Source: Geobacillus thermodenitrificans subsp. thermodenitrificans DSM 465 (GTDB lineage: Bacteria; Bacillota; Bacilli; Bacillales; Anoxybacillaceae). Taken from it: a stretch of DNA of 64,000 nucleotides. Position 1 is the stretch's first letter. Each line of letters begins with the position of its first letter. Location of the stretch: positions 62,001 to 126,000 of the forward strand of contig NZ_AYKT01000001.1 of the NCBI RefSeq assembly GCF_000496575.1, written 5' to 3'. The notes under the pieces are model-generated. The model was not told the origin of the DNA. It did no database searches and worked only from the letters and a program-made list of their open reading frames with translations. Below, piece by piece: positions 55,089 to 63,903 of this stretch. The translations under genes and the position numbers were made by a program.

Positions 55089-56708
55089 ATGAGCGAAAAA
55101 CGGGCCTTGTCTCTTTATCCGGAACATGTGTCATTTCATATTGACATTCCGGACAAAACGGTATGCGATGTGCTCCATGAGCGGGCAGCGCAATTTAGCA
55201 GCCATCCCGCACTGACGTTTTACGGCAAAACGATCACGTATGCTGAGCTCGTTGCGGCGGTTAACCGCTTCGCCTCCAGTCTGCAGACGCTTGGAGTGCA
55301 AAAAGGCGACCGTGTCGCGATTATGCTGCCGAACTGTCCACAATACGTCATTGCGTACTATGGCATTTTACAGGCTGGCGCTATCGTCACCCAAGTGAAT
55401 CCGATGCTCGTCGAGCGTGAACTGGCGTATGTGCTGAACGATTCCGGAGCTGAGACGATCATTATTTATGAACCGCTTTATCCGCGTCTCGCCGCAGTAA
55501 GAGAGGGGACGGCCATCAAGCGGGCGGTGACCGTTAGCTTCGGAGCGCCGTCCTCCGCTTCATTGGCCGCCGAAGACGTCACATTTGATGAGTTTCTCGC
55601 CGAAGGAAGCGGGCAAGTGCGTCCAGTGCCAATCGAACCAGCGCATGACGTCGCTGTACTGCAATACACGGGCGGAACGACAGGACGCTCGAAAGGGGCG
55701 ATGCTCAGCCATCGCAACATTTTCGCCAATGTTTTGCAATGTGCCGAATTTTTCAAAGGCACGTTTGAGATGGGAAAAGAGCGCTATTTAACTGTGATCC
55801 CACTCTTCCACGTCTTCGCCATGACTTCGGGAATGAACTTGGCCATTTATCAAGGAGCGGAAAACATTTTATTGCCGCGCTTTGAGCTGAAGGAGGTGCT
55901 CGAGACGATCCGAGACAAGCAGCCGACTGTGTTCCCCGGTGTGCCGACGATGTATGTTGCCATTACGAACACACCTGGAGTCGAGCAATACGGCATCAGC
56001 AGTATTAAAACGTGCAACAGCGGCAGCGCACCGATGCCGCTGGAGCTCATGCGCGATTTTGAGGCAAAAACCGGGGCGGTCGTTCTCGAAGGGTACGGAC
56101 TGTCCGAAGCATCCCCGGTGACGCACTGCAATCCACCGTTTGCTGCACGCAAGCCGGGGACAGTCGGCATCGGCATGCCACTTACTGAGTACAAAGTCGT
56201 CGATGTGGCGACGGGCACGCAAGAATTGCCGCCGGGTGAGGTCGGTGAACTCATCATCCGCGGTCCGCAAGTGATGAAGGGGTATTGGAACATGCCGGAG
56301 GAAACAGCGGTGACGCTGCGAGACGGATGGCTGTACACCGGAGATTTGGCTTCGATTGACGAGGAGGGGTACGTGACGATTGTCGATCGGAAAAAAGATA
56401 TGATCATTGCTGGCGGCTATAACATTTATCCGCGCGAGGTCGAGGAAGTGCTATATGAACATCCAGCCGTGAAAGAGGCGGTGGTGATCGGTGTGCCGGA
56501 TTCGTATCGCGGCGAAACAGTGAAGGCGGTCATCGTCTTAAAAGACGGGCAACAGGCGAACGAAGACGATATTATTCGTTATTGTAGGAAAAATCTAGCG
56601 TCCTATAAAGTGCCGCGCATCGTCGAGTTCCGCACCGAACTGCCGAAAACGAACGTTGGCAAAATTTTGCGTCGTGCTTTGCGCGAAGAGGCGTCTCGCC
56701 CGCAATGA
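55089..56708 (+). CDS. Long-chain/acyl-CoA ligase (AMP-forming)
   Basis: A 539-residue adenylate-forming enzyme that activates a fatty or hydroxy acid to its CoA thioester. AMP-binding motif YTGGTTGRSKGAMLSH (about residues 195-210), EGYGLSEASPV and YTGDLASIDEEGYVTIVDRK are intact, and the C-terminal catalytic Lys lies in LPKTNVGKILRR. It is 21 bases after the SDR in the same operon. The chain length cannot be read. Confidence 0.93.
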   Translation: MSEKRALSLYPEHVSFHIDIPDKTVCDVLHERAAQFSSHPALTFYGKTITYAELVAAVNRFASSLQTLGVQKGDRVAIMLPNCPQYVIAYYGILQAGAIVTQVNPMLVERELAYVLNDSGAETIIIYEPLYPRLAAVREGTAIKRAVTVSFGAPSSASLAAEDVTFDEFLAEGSGQVRPVPIEPAHDVAVLQYTGGTTGRSKGAMLSHRNIFANVLQCAEFFKGTFEMGKERYLTVIPLFHVFAMTSGMNLAIYQGAENILLPRFELKEVLETIRDKQPTVFPGVPTMYVAITNTPGVEQYGISSIKTCNSGSAPMPLELMRDFEAKTGAVVLEGYGLSEASPVTHCNPPFAARKPGTVGIGMPLTEYKVVDVATGTQELPPGEVGELIIRGPQVMKGYWNMPEETAVTLRDGWLYTGDLASIDEEGYVTIVDRKKDMIIAGGYNIYPREVEEVLYEHPAVKEAVVIGVPDSYRGETVKAVIVLKDGQQANEDDIIRYCRKNLASYKVPRIVEFRTELPKTNVGKILRRALREEASRPQ

Positions 56709-56722
56709 CGAAGGCGCAGTTG

Positions 56723-56764
56723 ACGGCCAGGTCCCGAGCAGGCTTGGCCGTTTTATGGTAAAAT
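56723..56764 (+). promoter_or_regulatory. Hairpin plus extended -10 promoter before the TetR gene
   Basis: ACGGCCA and TGGCCGT (about 56723-56751) form a seven-base-pair stem followed by TTTT, which may partly terminate the upstream genes. TGGTAAAAT (56756-56764) is an extended -10 for the tetR gene. Confidence 0.55.
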
Positions 56765-56804
56765 AGCTGGCGGTGACTACATGTAAGGCAAGAGGTGTAA
56801 AGAC

Positions 56805-57380
56805 ATGAGGGAAAAAATTATCGCTGCCAGCATTGAATTATTTGAACAAAACGGGTTTAGCGAAACGTCGATTCAAGATATTGTCGATGCTCTCGGGGTG
56901 ACGAAAGGGACGTTTTACTACTATTTCAAAAGCAAAGAAGAGCTGCTCATGGACATTCATCTTCGCTACATTGAAGGGCTGCTTAGCGAACAGGCGCGCA
57001 TTATGAATGATGAGCAGCGGACGATGCGGGAAAAGTTGTACGCCATCGTTTATATGCTCATTCATAATGTCGAGCGGCAAGGAAGACAGGCGCGCATTTT
57101 TTTCCGTGAGATGAAGCATTTAAGCGAGGAACATTTGCAAAAAGTGAAAGAAAAGCGCGATTTGTTCCGCTATCATCTGCAGGCGTTAATTGAAGAAGGA
57201 ATGAAAACTGGCGAACTGCGCCGCGATTTGTCGCCATCGATTGCTACCCTTACTGTGCTTGGGGCGGCCAATTGGAGCTATCATTGGTTTCGTCCGGACG
57301 GCGAGCTGACCGATGCTGAAGTGGCGAAACAAATGGTGACGATTTTGATTGAAGGAATGAGTGCGCCATATACTCGATAG
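56805..57380 (+). CDS. TetR/AcrR family transcriptional regulator of the acyl-CoA cluster
   Basis: A 191-residue repressor. The helix-turn-helix is ELFEQNGFSETSIQDIVDAL followed by GVTKGTFYYYFKSKEELLMD, residues about 8-48. Fatty-acid-catabolism TetR proteins (FadR, LiuR types) release DNA on binding acyl-CoA, so it probably represses the palindrome at 53021. GAGGTG precedes the ATG. The kinase gene starts 52 bases after its stop. Confidence 0.9.
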   Translation: MREKIIAASIELFEQNGFSETSIQDIVDALGVTKGTFYYYFKSKEELLMDIHLRYIEGLLSEQARIMNDEQRTMREKLYAIVYMLIHNVERQGRQARIFFREMKHLSEEHLQKVKEKRDLFRYHLQALIEEGMKTGELRRDLSPSIATLTVLGAANWSYHWFRPDGELTDAEVAKQMVTILIEGMSAPYTR

Positions 57381-57432
57381 ACAAGTGAAACGGCGCACAC
57401 CCAAACGCGTTCGTAAAGGGGGAGAGGGGAGA

Positions 57433-58491
57433 TTGACCGCCATTATTCCGGTTCGCAAAGGGGAAGAACTGCCAGCCGAAAAGCTGGCTAAGTTTTTACG
57501 CACAGTGTTGCCGGATATACCGGACGGCGAGCTCGAGATCAAGCAATTTTCCGCCGGTCGGTCGAATTTAACGTATTTGCTTCGCTGCGGGGAATGGGAG
57601 GCGGTGCTGCGCCGCCCGCCGTTTGGCCCCGTGCCGCCGAAAGCGCACGATATGAAGCGGGAGAGCACATGGCTTGCTGAAATTCATCCACTGTTCCCAT
57701 TGGCCCCGAAGCCATTCTACTTTTGTGAAGATGAATCGGTTATCGGCAGCCCGTTTTTTGTGATGGAGCGACGTCACGGCGTTGTGATTGACAGCGATTT
57801 CCCAGATGGCATCGACCCCACGGAAGACGTCTGCCGCGGCATTTCCGAGACGATGGTTGAGACGCTTGTCAACATTCATCAAATTGACTATACGAAAACG
57901 CGCCTTGTGCAGATAGTCAAGCCAGAAGGGTTTATGGAGCGGCAAGTGCACGGATGGATTCAACGCTACGAACGAGCGAAAACAGATGATGTTCCAGCGG
58001 CTGAGGCGCTTATGAAGTGGCTTGCTTCCCATATCCCGCCACAGCGGGAGGCGACGGTCATCCATTACGATTTTAAGCTGAATAACGCCTTGTTTGCTGA
58101 GGATGATGCAACGAAAATGGTTGGCTTGTTCGATTGGGAAATGTCGACTGTTGGCGACCCGCTTGCTGATTTGGCGGTGGCGATGAGTTATTGGGTTGAG
58201 GAAGACGACCCACCGCTTGTCAAGCAAGGTTTCGGCCGCGAGCCGGTCACCGTTCGGCCTGGCTTTTATACGCGTGAACAGTTTATTGCTGCGTATGCAG
58301 AAAAAAGCGGACGCGATGTTTCCGATATGCACGTTTATTTAACGTTTGCTTATTTTAAATTGGCCGTCATCTGTCAACAAATTTATTACCGCTATCGCCG
58401 CGGACAAACAAATGATGAGCGGTTTCGTCATTTCAACCAGTTTGTCGAGGCGCTCATTGAGCATGCGTGGCAGCTGGCGACAAGGCGGTGA
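57433..58491 (+). CDS. APH-type phosphotransferase, ACAD10/ACAD11 N-domain-like (LvaA-like kinase)
   Basis: A 352-residue aminoglycoside-phosphotransferase-fold kinase. FSAGRSNLTYLLRCG is the glycine-rich loop, RRPPFGPVPPKAHDMKRE carries the N-lobe, VIHYDFKLNNALF (catalytic HxDxxxxN) and FDWEMSTVGDPLADLA (metal-binding DWE) are complete. These segments resemble the kinase half of ACAD11, so I infer that it phosphorylates a 4-hydroxyacyl-CoA for the dehydrogenase at 53054. The TTG at 57433 has GGGGAGA upstream; an upstream in-frame GTG at 57361 overlaps tetR. Confidence 0.85.
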   Translation: MTAIIPVRKGEELPAEKLAKFLRTVLPDIPDGELEIKQFSAGRSNLTYLLRCGEWEAVLRRPPFGPVPPKAHDMKRESTWLAEIHPLFPLAPKPFYFCEDESVIGSPFFVMERRHGVVIDSDFPDGIDPTEDVCRGISETMVETLVNIHQIDYTKTRLVQIVKPEGFMERQVHGWIQRYERAKTDDVPAAEALMKWLASHIPPQREATVIHYDFKLNNALFAEDDATKMVGLFDWEMSTVGDPLADLAVAMSYWVEEDDPPLVKQGFGREPVTVRPGFYTREQFIAAYAEKSGRDVSDMHVYLTFAYFKLAVICQQIYYRYRRGQTNDERFRHFNQFVEALIEHAWQLATRR

Positions 58492-58497
58492 GAGAGT

Positions 58498-59283
58498 ATG
58501 ATCACGAAAGTGCATGTTGTACTGCGCAAAGAAGATATTGACGAAACCGCACTTGCTGACGGTAAAGTGGCCGTTGTGTTTGATGTCTTGCTCGCGACGT
58601 CATCGATTACAGCGGCATTGGCTGCCGGCGCCCGCTCAGTCATTCCGGTGTATAGCGCCGCCGAAGCGAGAGAAGTCGGGCGGCGATTGCCTGACGGGAG
58701 CTACGAACTTGTCGGCGAAAGCGAAGGGCGGACGATCGTTGGCTTCCACCCGCCAGCGCCGCTGTTTTTGCAAACTGTTTGCCCGGGGAAAACGGTGGTG
58801 TTGTCGACGACGAACGGCACGGTGGCGCTTCGTAAGGCGATGCCAGCCCGCGCTGTGTATGCAGCGAGTTTGCTCAATAGCCCAGCAGTCGGCGAATATG
58901 TTTGCCGCTCACATCGGGAAGAGACGATTATCGCCATTTGTTCCGGCTCATCCGGCCGATTTTGTCTTGAGGATTTTTATGGCGCCGGCTATTTTGTTCA
59001 TTGCCTGATTGAGCACGGAATCGCTGCTGCAGAGCTTTCCGATAGCGCCATGGCTGCTTGGCTGTTTTATCGGCAATATAGCGGTGAAAGAAGGGCGAAA
59101 GAAGTGCTGTCCTCCTCGCGTGTCGGGCGCTGGATGGCCGCTTACGGTCTCGAAAAGGAGATCGACTACATCAACCAGCATGGAGCTCTTTCTGTCGTTC
59201 CGAAACTTGAGTGTGAGTCGTTTGGACCGGAAATGCGTGATATGACGCAAACGAAAGTAGCGGGGGAGGGGAAACAACAATGA
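58498..59283 (+). CDS. 2-phosphosulfolactate phosphatase family (ComB-like)
   Basis: A 261-residue ComB-family phosphatase. HVVLRKEDIDE, ALADGKVAVVFDVLLATSSI, the TVVLSTTNGTVAL segment and ICSGSSGRFCLEDFYGAGYF are family segments. Family members dephosphorylate 2-phosphosulfolactate. No comA/comC-type genes lie nearby, so the family function may not apply in this cluster. It is six bases after the kinase and overlaps the next gene (ATGA). Confidence 0.82.
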   Translation: MITKVHVVLRKEDIDETALADGKVAVVFDVLLATSSITAALAAGARSVIPVYSAAEAREVGRRLPDGSYELVGESEGRTIVGFHPPAPLFLQTVCPGKTVVLSTTNGTVALRKAMPARAVYAASLLNSPAVGEYVCRSHREETIIAICSGSSGRFCLEDFYGAGYFVHCLIEHGIAAAELSDSAMAAWLFYRQYSGERRAKEVLSSSRVGRWMAAYGLEKEIDYINQHGALSVVPKLECESFGPEMRDMTQTKVAGEGKQQ

Positions 59284-60254
59284 AAATGGTACAATTTACG
59301 GAATACGGCGGTCCAGATGTGCTTGAGGTGAAAGAGGTAGAACGCCCGTCGCCATCCGGTCGCCACGTGTTGATTGAGGCGGAGGCGATTGGCGTCAATT
59401 ACGCCGATACAGCGAGACGAGAAGGACGCTACGTTGTACCGACACCGCTTCCATTCGTGCCTGGAACTGAAGTGGCCGGTGTCGTCCGTGAAGTTGGTCC
59501 GGACGTGCAGGCGATCCGCCCAGGGCAGCGCGTCGTCGCCTTAGTGGAGTCGGGAGGGTACGCCGAGTTTGTTGCCGTTGATGAGCGGGCGGTCGTGCCG
59601 CTGCCGGATGGGATGGATGTCCAACAAGCAGCGGCGCTGCCGGTGCAAGGGTTAAGTGCCTATCATATTTTAAAAACGATGAGCCGTCTGGAGGACGGAG
59701 AAACGGTGCTCGTTCACGCGGCAGCCGGCGGCGTCGGCACGCTCGCCGTGCAGCTGGCGAAACGGTTCGGCGCGAAAACCGTTATCGCCACGGCGAGCAC
59801 CGAAGAAAAGCGGGAGCTTGCTCGGCGTCTTGGTGCTGATGTGACGATCGATTATACGCAAAACGACTGGACCAAGGCTGTGATGGAGGCGACTGATGGC
59901 CGCGGCGTTGACGTTGCCTTGGAAATGGTGGGCGGCGGTATTTTCCATCAAACGCTTGATTGCCTCGCCCCGTTCGGTCGCCTTGTTGTTTACGGCATGG
60001 CAAGCGGGGAGATGACGCGCCTTAACCCAGCTCGTCTGATGGCGAAAAACTGGTCTGTCGTCGGCTTTTTCTTGCCGCAAATCATGCGGAAGCGGGCGCT
60101 GTACGAGCAAAGCTTGCGTGAATTGCTCCATTGGGTGCAAGAAGGAAGCTTAGAGCTGATCATCGGCGGCGTCTATCCGCTTGAGCAGGCGGCTATGGTA
60201 CACGAGCTGTTGCAAGGGAGGAAAACGAGCGGCAAACTGTTACTTGTGCCGTAA
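59280..60254 (+). CDS. Quinone oxidoreductase-like NADPH dehydrogenase (zinc-type ADH/MDR family)
   Basis: A 324-residue medium-chain dehydrogenase/reductase of the quinone-oxidoreductase class, without catalytic zinc cysteines. VLVHAAAGGVGTLAVQLAKR is the cofactor site (AxxGGVG), VPGTEVAGVVREVG and LALPVQGLSAY-like ALPVQGLSAYHIL are family segments. It is the last gene of the cluster, overlapping the ComB-like stop by ATGA. It may reduce an enoyl or quinone substrate; the role is not established. Confidence 0.88.
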   Translation: MKMVQFTEYGGPDVLEVKEVERPSPSGRHVLIEAEAIGVNYADTARREGRYVVPTPLPFVPGTEVAGVVREVGPDVQAIRPGQRVVALVESGGYAEFVAVDERAVVPLPDGMDVQQAAALPVQGLSAYHILKTMSRLEDGETVLVHAAAGGVGTLAVQLAKRFGAKTVIATASTEEKRELARRLGADVTIDYTQNDWTKAVMEATDGRGVDVALEMVGGGIFHQTLDCLAPFGRLVVYGMASGEMTRLNPARLMAKNWSVVGFFLPQIMRKRALYEQSLRELLHWVQEGSLELIIGGVYPLEQAAMVHELLQGRKTSGKLLLVP

Positions 60255-60345
60255 AAAGAGGAATGGAGTTGACCAGAAAGATCGCCTTTCTTCAAGAGAG
60301 ACAAGATGCTGTATTGTGGAAGTGTTCAGATCGTATATCGTGATG

Positions 60346-60385
60346 AAAAAGGGTGTCCCGTTGTCTTTGTGGGACACCCTTTTAT
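60346..60385 (+). terminator. Terminator of the acyl-CoA cluster
   Basis: AAAGGGTGTCCC and GGGACACCCTTTT arms form a strong hairpin with T tail. The stem resembles the one at 7001-7047. The remaining 60386-60455 holds nothing I recognise. Confidence 0.9.
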
Positions 60386-60455
60386 ATGTGCGTAAACCAA
60401 TCGGCGGCCACCGCATACGATATCGCGCTGAAAGGAAAACAGCGTTACATTTGTT

Positions 60456-61613
60456 TTATAGACTGTTTCTCTTTTCGTGAACGTATCGTTCGAGCCGATC
60501 GAGCCCTTCTTTGAGCACATCGAGCGAATAGGCGTATGACAGGCGAACGTAGCCTTCGCCGTATTCAGAAAAGGCGCTTCCGGGAACAAGGGCGACGCCG
60601 GCTTTTTCAACGACATCAAGGGCAAAATCGAACGACGGCATACGAAACGCAGCGATCGACGGAAACAAATAAAACGCGCCGTCCGGCTTTTCCACAGGCA
60701 GCCCCATGGCTGTGAGGCGATTGTAAGCGTACTCAAGCCGTTCAGCGTAGGCAGCGCGCATTGCCTCGGCGTCATTTTTGCCGGCGGTAAGCGCCTCAAC
60801 CGCTGCTTTTTGGCTGATCGACGACGTGCAGGAGACGCTGTATTGATGCACCTTGACCATCTGTTCGATGACAAAGGACGGAGCGAAAACCAATCCGATG
60901 CGCCAGCCGGTCATCGAGTGTGATTTGCTTAGACCGTTGATGACAATAGTCTGCTCTGGCAACCATTCAGCGATTGAGCGGTGGCGCCCGCGATAGACGA
61001 GCTCGCTGTAAATTTCGTCAGACACGATCCAAATCGGCCTTCCTTTCATCAGTGCAGCGATGGCTTCCAGCGCTTCACTTGACAGCGTCGTTCCGGTCGG
61101 ATTGGACGGATACGGAAGGACGAGGCAACGTGTCTTGTCGGTGAGGTAAGGCTTAATCAACTCGGCCGACAGACGAAAGCCGTTTTGTCTTGTATCGATG
61201 TACACCGGTTTCGCCCCGCACAAGCGGATGAGCGGCTCATAGCCGGGGTAGACCGGCGCGGGAAGAAGCACCTCCGTCCCTTCTTCTAAAATGGTGCGAA
61301 ACGTAATGTCGAGCGCCTGGCTGGCGCCAACGGTGGCGATCACTTCATCCGGGCTGTAGCGAAGCCCGTATTTATCAGCGACAAATTGACAAGCAGCTTG
61401 GCGCAACTCCAGGAGACCGGCGTTCGCCGTATATGTTGTGAAATCGGCGGCGATCGCTTCTTGGGCTGCCACTTTCACATGATCGGGTGTCGGAAAATCC
61501 GGTTGGCCGATCGTCAAGGAAACTAACCCTGGCCGGCCGGAGACAAGGTTGAAAAATTGACGGATGCCAGATAGTTGAATGGCTTGAACGCGTGGCTGAA
61601 TGAGGTGTTTCAC
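60456..61613 (-). CDS. patA: Aminotransferase A (PatA-like)
   Basis: A 385-residue PLP aminotransferase. The PLP lysine is in NGLSKSHSMTGWRIGL, with PYPSNPTGT, SDEIYSEL and the C-terminal PGSAFSEYGEGYVRLSY motif. It is related to N-acetyl-L,L-diaminopimelate/aromatic-type aminotransferases and matches PatA of Bacillus by length and sequence, from memory. Role in amino-acid or lysine-pathway metabolism is probable. It is preceded on its strand by the IDEAL-domain gene and its terminator. Confidence 0.88.
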   Translation of the reverse strand: MKHLIQPRVQAIQLSGIRQFFNLVSGRPGLVSLTIGQPDFPTPDHVKVAAQEAIAADFTTYTANAGLLELRQAACQFVADKYGLRYSPDEVIATVGASQALDITFRTILEEGTEVLLPAPVYPGYEPLIRLCGAKPVYIDTRQNGFRLSAELIKPYLTDKTRCLVLPYPSNPTGTTLSSEALEAIAALMKGRPIWIVSDEIYSELVYRGRHRSIAEWLPEQTIVINGLSKSHSMTGWRIGLVFAPSFVIEQMVKVHQYSVSCTSSISQKAAVEALTAGKNDAEAMRAAYAERLEYAYNRLTAMGLPVEKPDGAFYLFPSIAAFRMPSFDFALDVVEKAGVALVPGSAFSEYGEGYVRLSYAYSLDVLKEGLDRLERYVHEKRNSL

Positions 61614-61672
61614 AAGCTGTCCACCTTTCCGTTTTTTCTCTATTGTACCATTGGGCCTGCAAAACGGAAAAA

Positions 61673-61728
61673 CAAAAATGAGCCCCTTTCCGTTCGGATC
61701 GTTTTCCGTAGACGGAAATGGGGCTCAT
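61673..61728 (-). terminator. Terminator between the IDEAL-domain gene and patA
   Basis: GAGCCCC and GGGGCTC outer arms with an inner TTTCCGT/ACGGAAA stem. On the minus strand it is followed by ATTTTTGTTTTT, so it ends the IDEAL-domain gene. Confidence 0.85.
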
Positions 61729-61769
61729 CCTGTCATAGATGATTCACACTCCAACGTCGTTCTCTCCTT

Positions 61770-61997
61770 TTACGCGCCGTATTTTTTCAATAAGTCGTTA
61801 TATTGGGCGGAAAGCTTGACAAACAACGGTTTGTTGCCAGTAGCAAGCGCCTCGTCGATTTTTTCCATCAGTTTTTTTCTCTGGAACTGGAAGAGTGCTT
61901 CTTTCAACACTTGTTCGGCCATTGGACCATAGCTGCTTTTTTCTTCAGGCTGGTTGAACAATATGGCGCCTTCGTTTGGATACTGTTTTTCATACAT
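61770..61997 (-). CDS. IDEAL domain-containing small protein
   Basis: A 75-residue protein reading MYEKQYPNEGAILFNQPEEK, then EALFQFQRKKLMEKIDEALA and TGNKPLFVKLSAQYNDLLKK. The last 35 residues fit the IDEAL domain (here KIDEALATGNK), found in small Bacillus proteins and in ClpC adaptors. Function unknown; an adaptor role is possible. GGAGGG precedes the ATG at 61997; the longer frame has none. Confidence 0.82.
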   Translation of the reverse strand: MYEKQYPNEGAILFNQPEEKSSYGPMAEQVLKEALFQFQRKKLMEKIDEALATGNKPLFVKLSAQYNDLLKKYGA

Positions 61998-62134
61998 AGT
62001 CAATTCCCTCCCATATGGGAACGAAGGGGTTCCCTTTTTTATATTATCGTCCTTTTTGGTGAAAATGTAAAGAAAATTTAGATAAATATTTTTTGTCAAT
62101 TTTTTCTCTACACGATTTCTTTACCCGTTTTTTG

Positions 62135-62163
62135 TTGGTGTGTAACAGCTTTTCGGTTATGAT
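62135..62163 (+). promoter_or_regulatory. Promoter of corA
   Basis: TTGGTG (62135-62140), a 17-base spacer and TATGAT (62158-62163), about 32 bases before the start. Confidence 0.65.
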
Positions 62164-62195
62164 AAGAAGAGAAAAAATGGCAAGGTGAGATGGCG

Positions 62196-63182
62196 ATGAT
62201 TCGCACGTGTGTCGTAACAAAAGAGTTTGAGGTTATGCATGATGTTGATTTAGCGTTCGTCAACAGTCCAGACGTTTCATGGTATTGGGTTGATTTTCAT
62301 GAACCGACGGACGAGGAGTCGGACTTACTCGCTTCATTTTTCCGTTTCCATCCGCTAGCGATTGAGGACTGTTTGGAATATGTACAGCGTCCGAAACTTG
62401 ATTTTTATGACCGCTACTTATTTGTTGTCCTTCATGCGATTGCGGGAACAACCCTCGAGGCTGAGGAAGTTGACTTGTTTGTCGGACAAAATTTTATCGT
62501 TTCGTTTCATAAGTCGTCGATTCACGCAGTCGATGACGTATGGGAGCGGCTGAAACGCGAGCAGGATGTGCAGCAGGGGCCGTTTCATGTTATGTATCGG
62601 CTGATTGATAAACTCGTCGATGATTACTTCCCGCCACTGTACAATATTGAAGATGTGTTAAATGATCTAGAGGAAAATACGAACAATGAGCCGATTCATG
62701 ACATTATCGAAAAAGTGTTTGATATTCGTGGCGATTTATCGAAATTGCGCCGGACAATTGTGCCGATGCGCGATTTACTGTATCGCATCATCCACTCCGA
62801 CCGACTGCAGCGCATGAAAGAACGGCAGTTGTATTTCCATGATATTTACGATCATTTATTGAAGCTGTCGGAAATGATCGAGACGAATCGGGAAATTACC
62901 TCCGATATCCGGGATAGCTATTTGTCGCTCAACTCCAACCGAATGAACAACATTATGATGACATTTACAGCCATTACGACGATTTTTATGCCGCTCACCT
63001 TTATTGCCGGCATTTACGGGATGAATTTTGATTATATGCCGGAACTGCGCTGGAAATATGGGTACTTTGCTGTATTGGCGATCATGGCAGTCATCGGCAT
63101 AATGATGTTTGCTTGGTTTAAACGCAACGGTTGGTTTCAGCTGTTAAAAGGCGACTCGTCGAAGGAGGAACGGCGTCGGTAA
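62196..63182 (+). CDS. corA: CorA family magnesium/divalent cation transporter
   Basis: A 328-residue transporter. The large N-terminal cytoplasmic domain (about 1-265) leads into TM1 with the selectivity motif AGIYGMNFDYMPEL (GMN) and a second helix, with a short basic tail (FKRNGWFQLLKGDSSKEERR). Forms a pentameric Mg channel. AGGTG lies eight bases before ATG 62196; ATG 62190 is closer to the ribosome site and less likely. Confidence 0.94.
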   Translation: MIRTCVVTKEFEVMHDVDLAFVNSPDVSWYWVDFHEPTDEESDLLASFFRFHPLAIEDCLEYVQRPKLDFYDRYLFVVLHAIAGTTLEAEEVDLFVGQNFIVSFHKSSIHAVDDVWERLKREQDVQQGPFHVMYRLIDKLVDDYFPPLYNIEDVLNDLEENTNNEPIHDIIEKVFDIRGDLSKLRRTIVPMRDLLYRIIHSDRLQRMKERQLYFHDIYDHLLKLSEMIETNREITSDIRDSYLSLNSNRMNNIMMTFTAITTIFMPLTFIAGIYGMNFDYMPELRWKYGYFAVLAIMAVIGIMMFAWFKRNGWFQLLKGDSSKEERRR

Positions 63183-63250
63183 CCGTATAAAACAAGCTGG
63201 CCCCCTCATATATATAACTATGGCAATGCGACCGTGAAGGAGGGGGAAGG

Positions 63251-63901
63251 ATGGTACGAGGTGTTTGGGGCGTTGATTCGGCGCAAGTCGTCACAGACCA
63301 ATTGTTTCAATGTGTACGGACGGAGTTTGGTTACCCGAAATTTTGGGGTCGCTATTTGGTGGAAGTACCGAACGTCTCGGAAGGGCTGACGCGGGACGAG
63401 ATCACCCGCATCCGCAACTATGGGATCAAAGTACTGCCAATTTATAATGCCTTTCGTGAGGCGGTTGGCTATGCGAACGGCCAAGTGGCGGCGCGCAATG
63501 CGGTGTTCCATGCACGGCGGCTCGGCATTCCGAAAAATAAATTGCTGTTTGCCAACATCGAAGATTTTTTTGCTGTCGATGCGGCTTGGATTACGGCTTG
63601 GGTGGAAACGCTCTATCCGACTGGGTATCGTCCGGGGCTGTATGCCGATCCGACGCAGGGGGATTTCGCCGCCGCCTATTGCGAGGCGGTTGGGAACAAC
63701 AATCAAGTGGCGGTACAGGCCGTTATTTGGAGCGCAGCCCCAAGGCCTGGAACGACGAAAGAACAAAAAGCTCCGCGTTACCAGCCGGCCGCCCCGCCTT
63801 GTAGCGCGAACGTTTGGGCGTGGCAGTACGGGCGCGACGCAGAAGGCTGTCCGGTTGATACGAATTTGGCGGATCGCCGCCTGCTTGACTTTTTATATTG
63901 A
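63251..63901 (+). CDS. DUF1906 (glycoside hydrolase-like) domain protein
   Basis: A 216-residue DUF1906-family protein with a TIM-barrel-like fold. It opens GVWGVDSAQVVTDQLFQCVR and carries FWGRYLVEVPNVSEGLTRDE, IYNAFREAVGYANGQVAARN and ANIEDFFAVDAAWITAWVET (IEDFF acidic residues). No signal peptide is seen. Related proteins are annotated as lysozyme-like or glycoside-hydrolase-like, but the activity is unproven. GGAGGGGGAAGG precedes the ATG. Confidence 0.85.
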   Translation: MVRGVWGVDSAQVVTDQLFQCVRTEFGYPKFWGRYLVEVPNVSEGLTRDEITRIRNYGIKVLPIYNAFREAVGYANGQVAARNAVFHARRLGIPKNKLLFANIEDFFAVDAAWITAWVETLYPTGYRPGLYADPTQGDFAAAYCEAVGNNNQVAVQAVIWSAAPRPGTTKEQKAPRYQPAAPPCSANVWAWQYGRDAEGCPVDTNLADRRLLDFLY

Positions 63902-63903
63902 AC

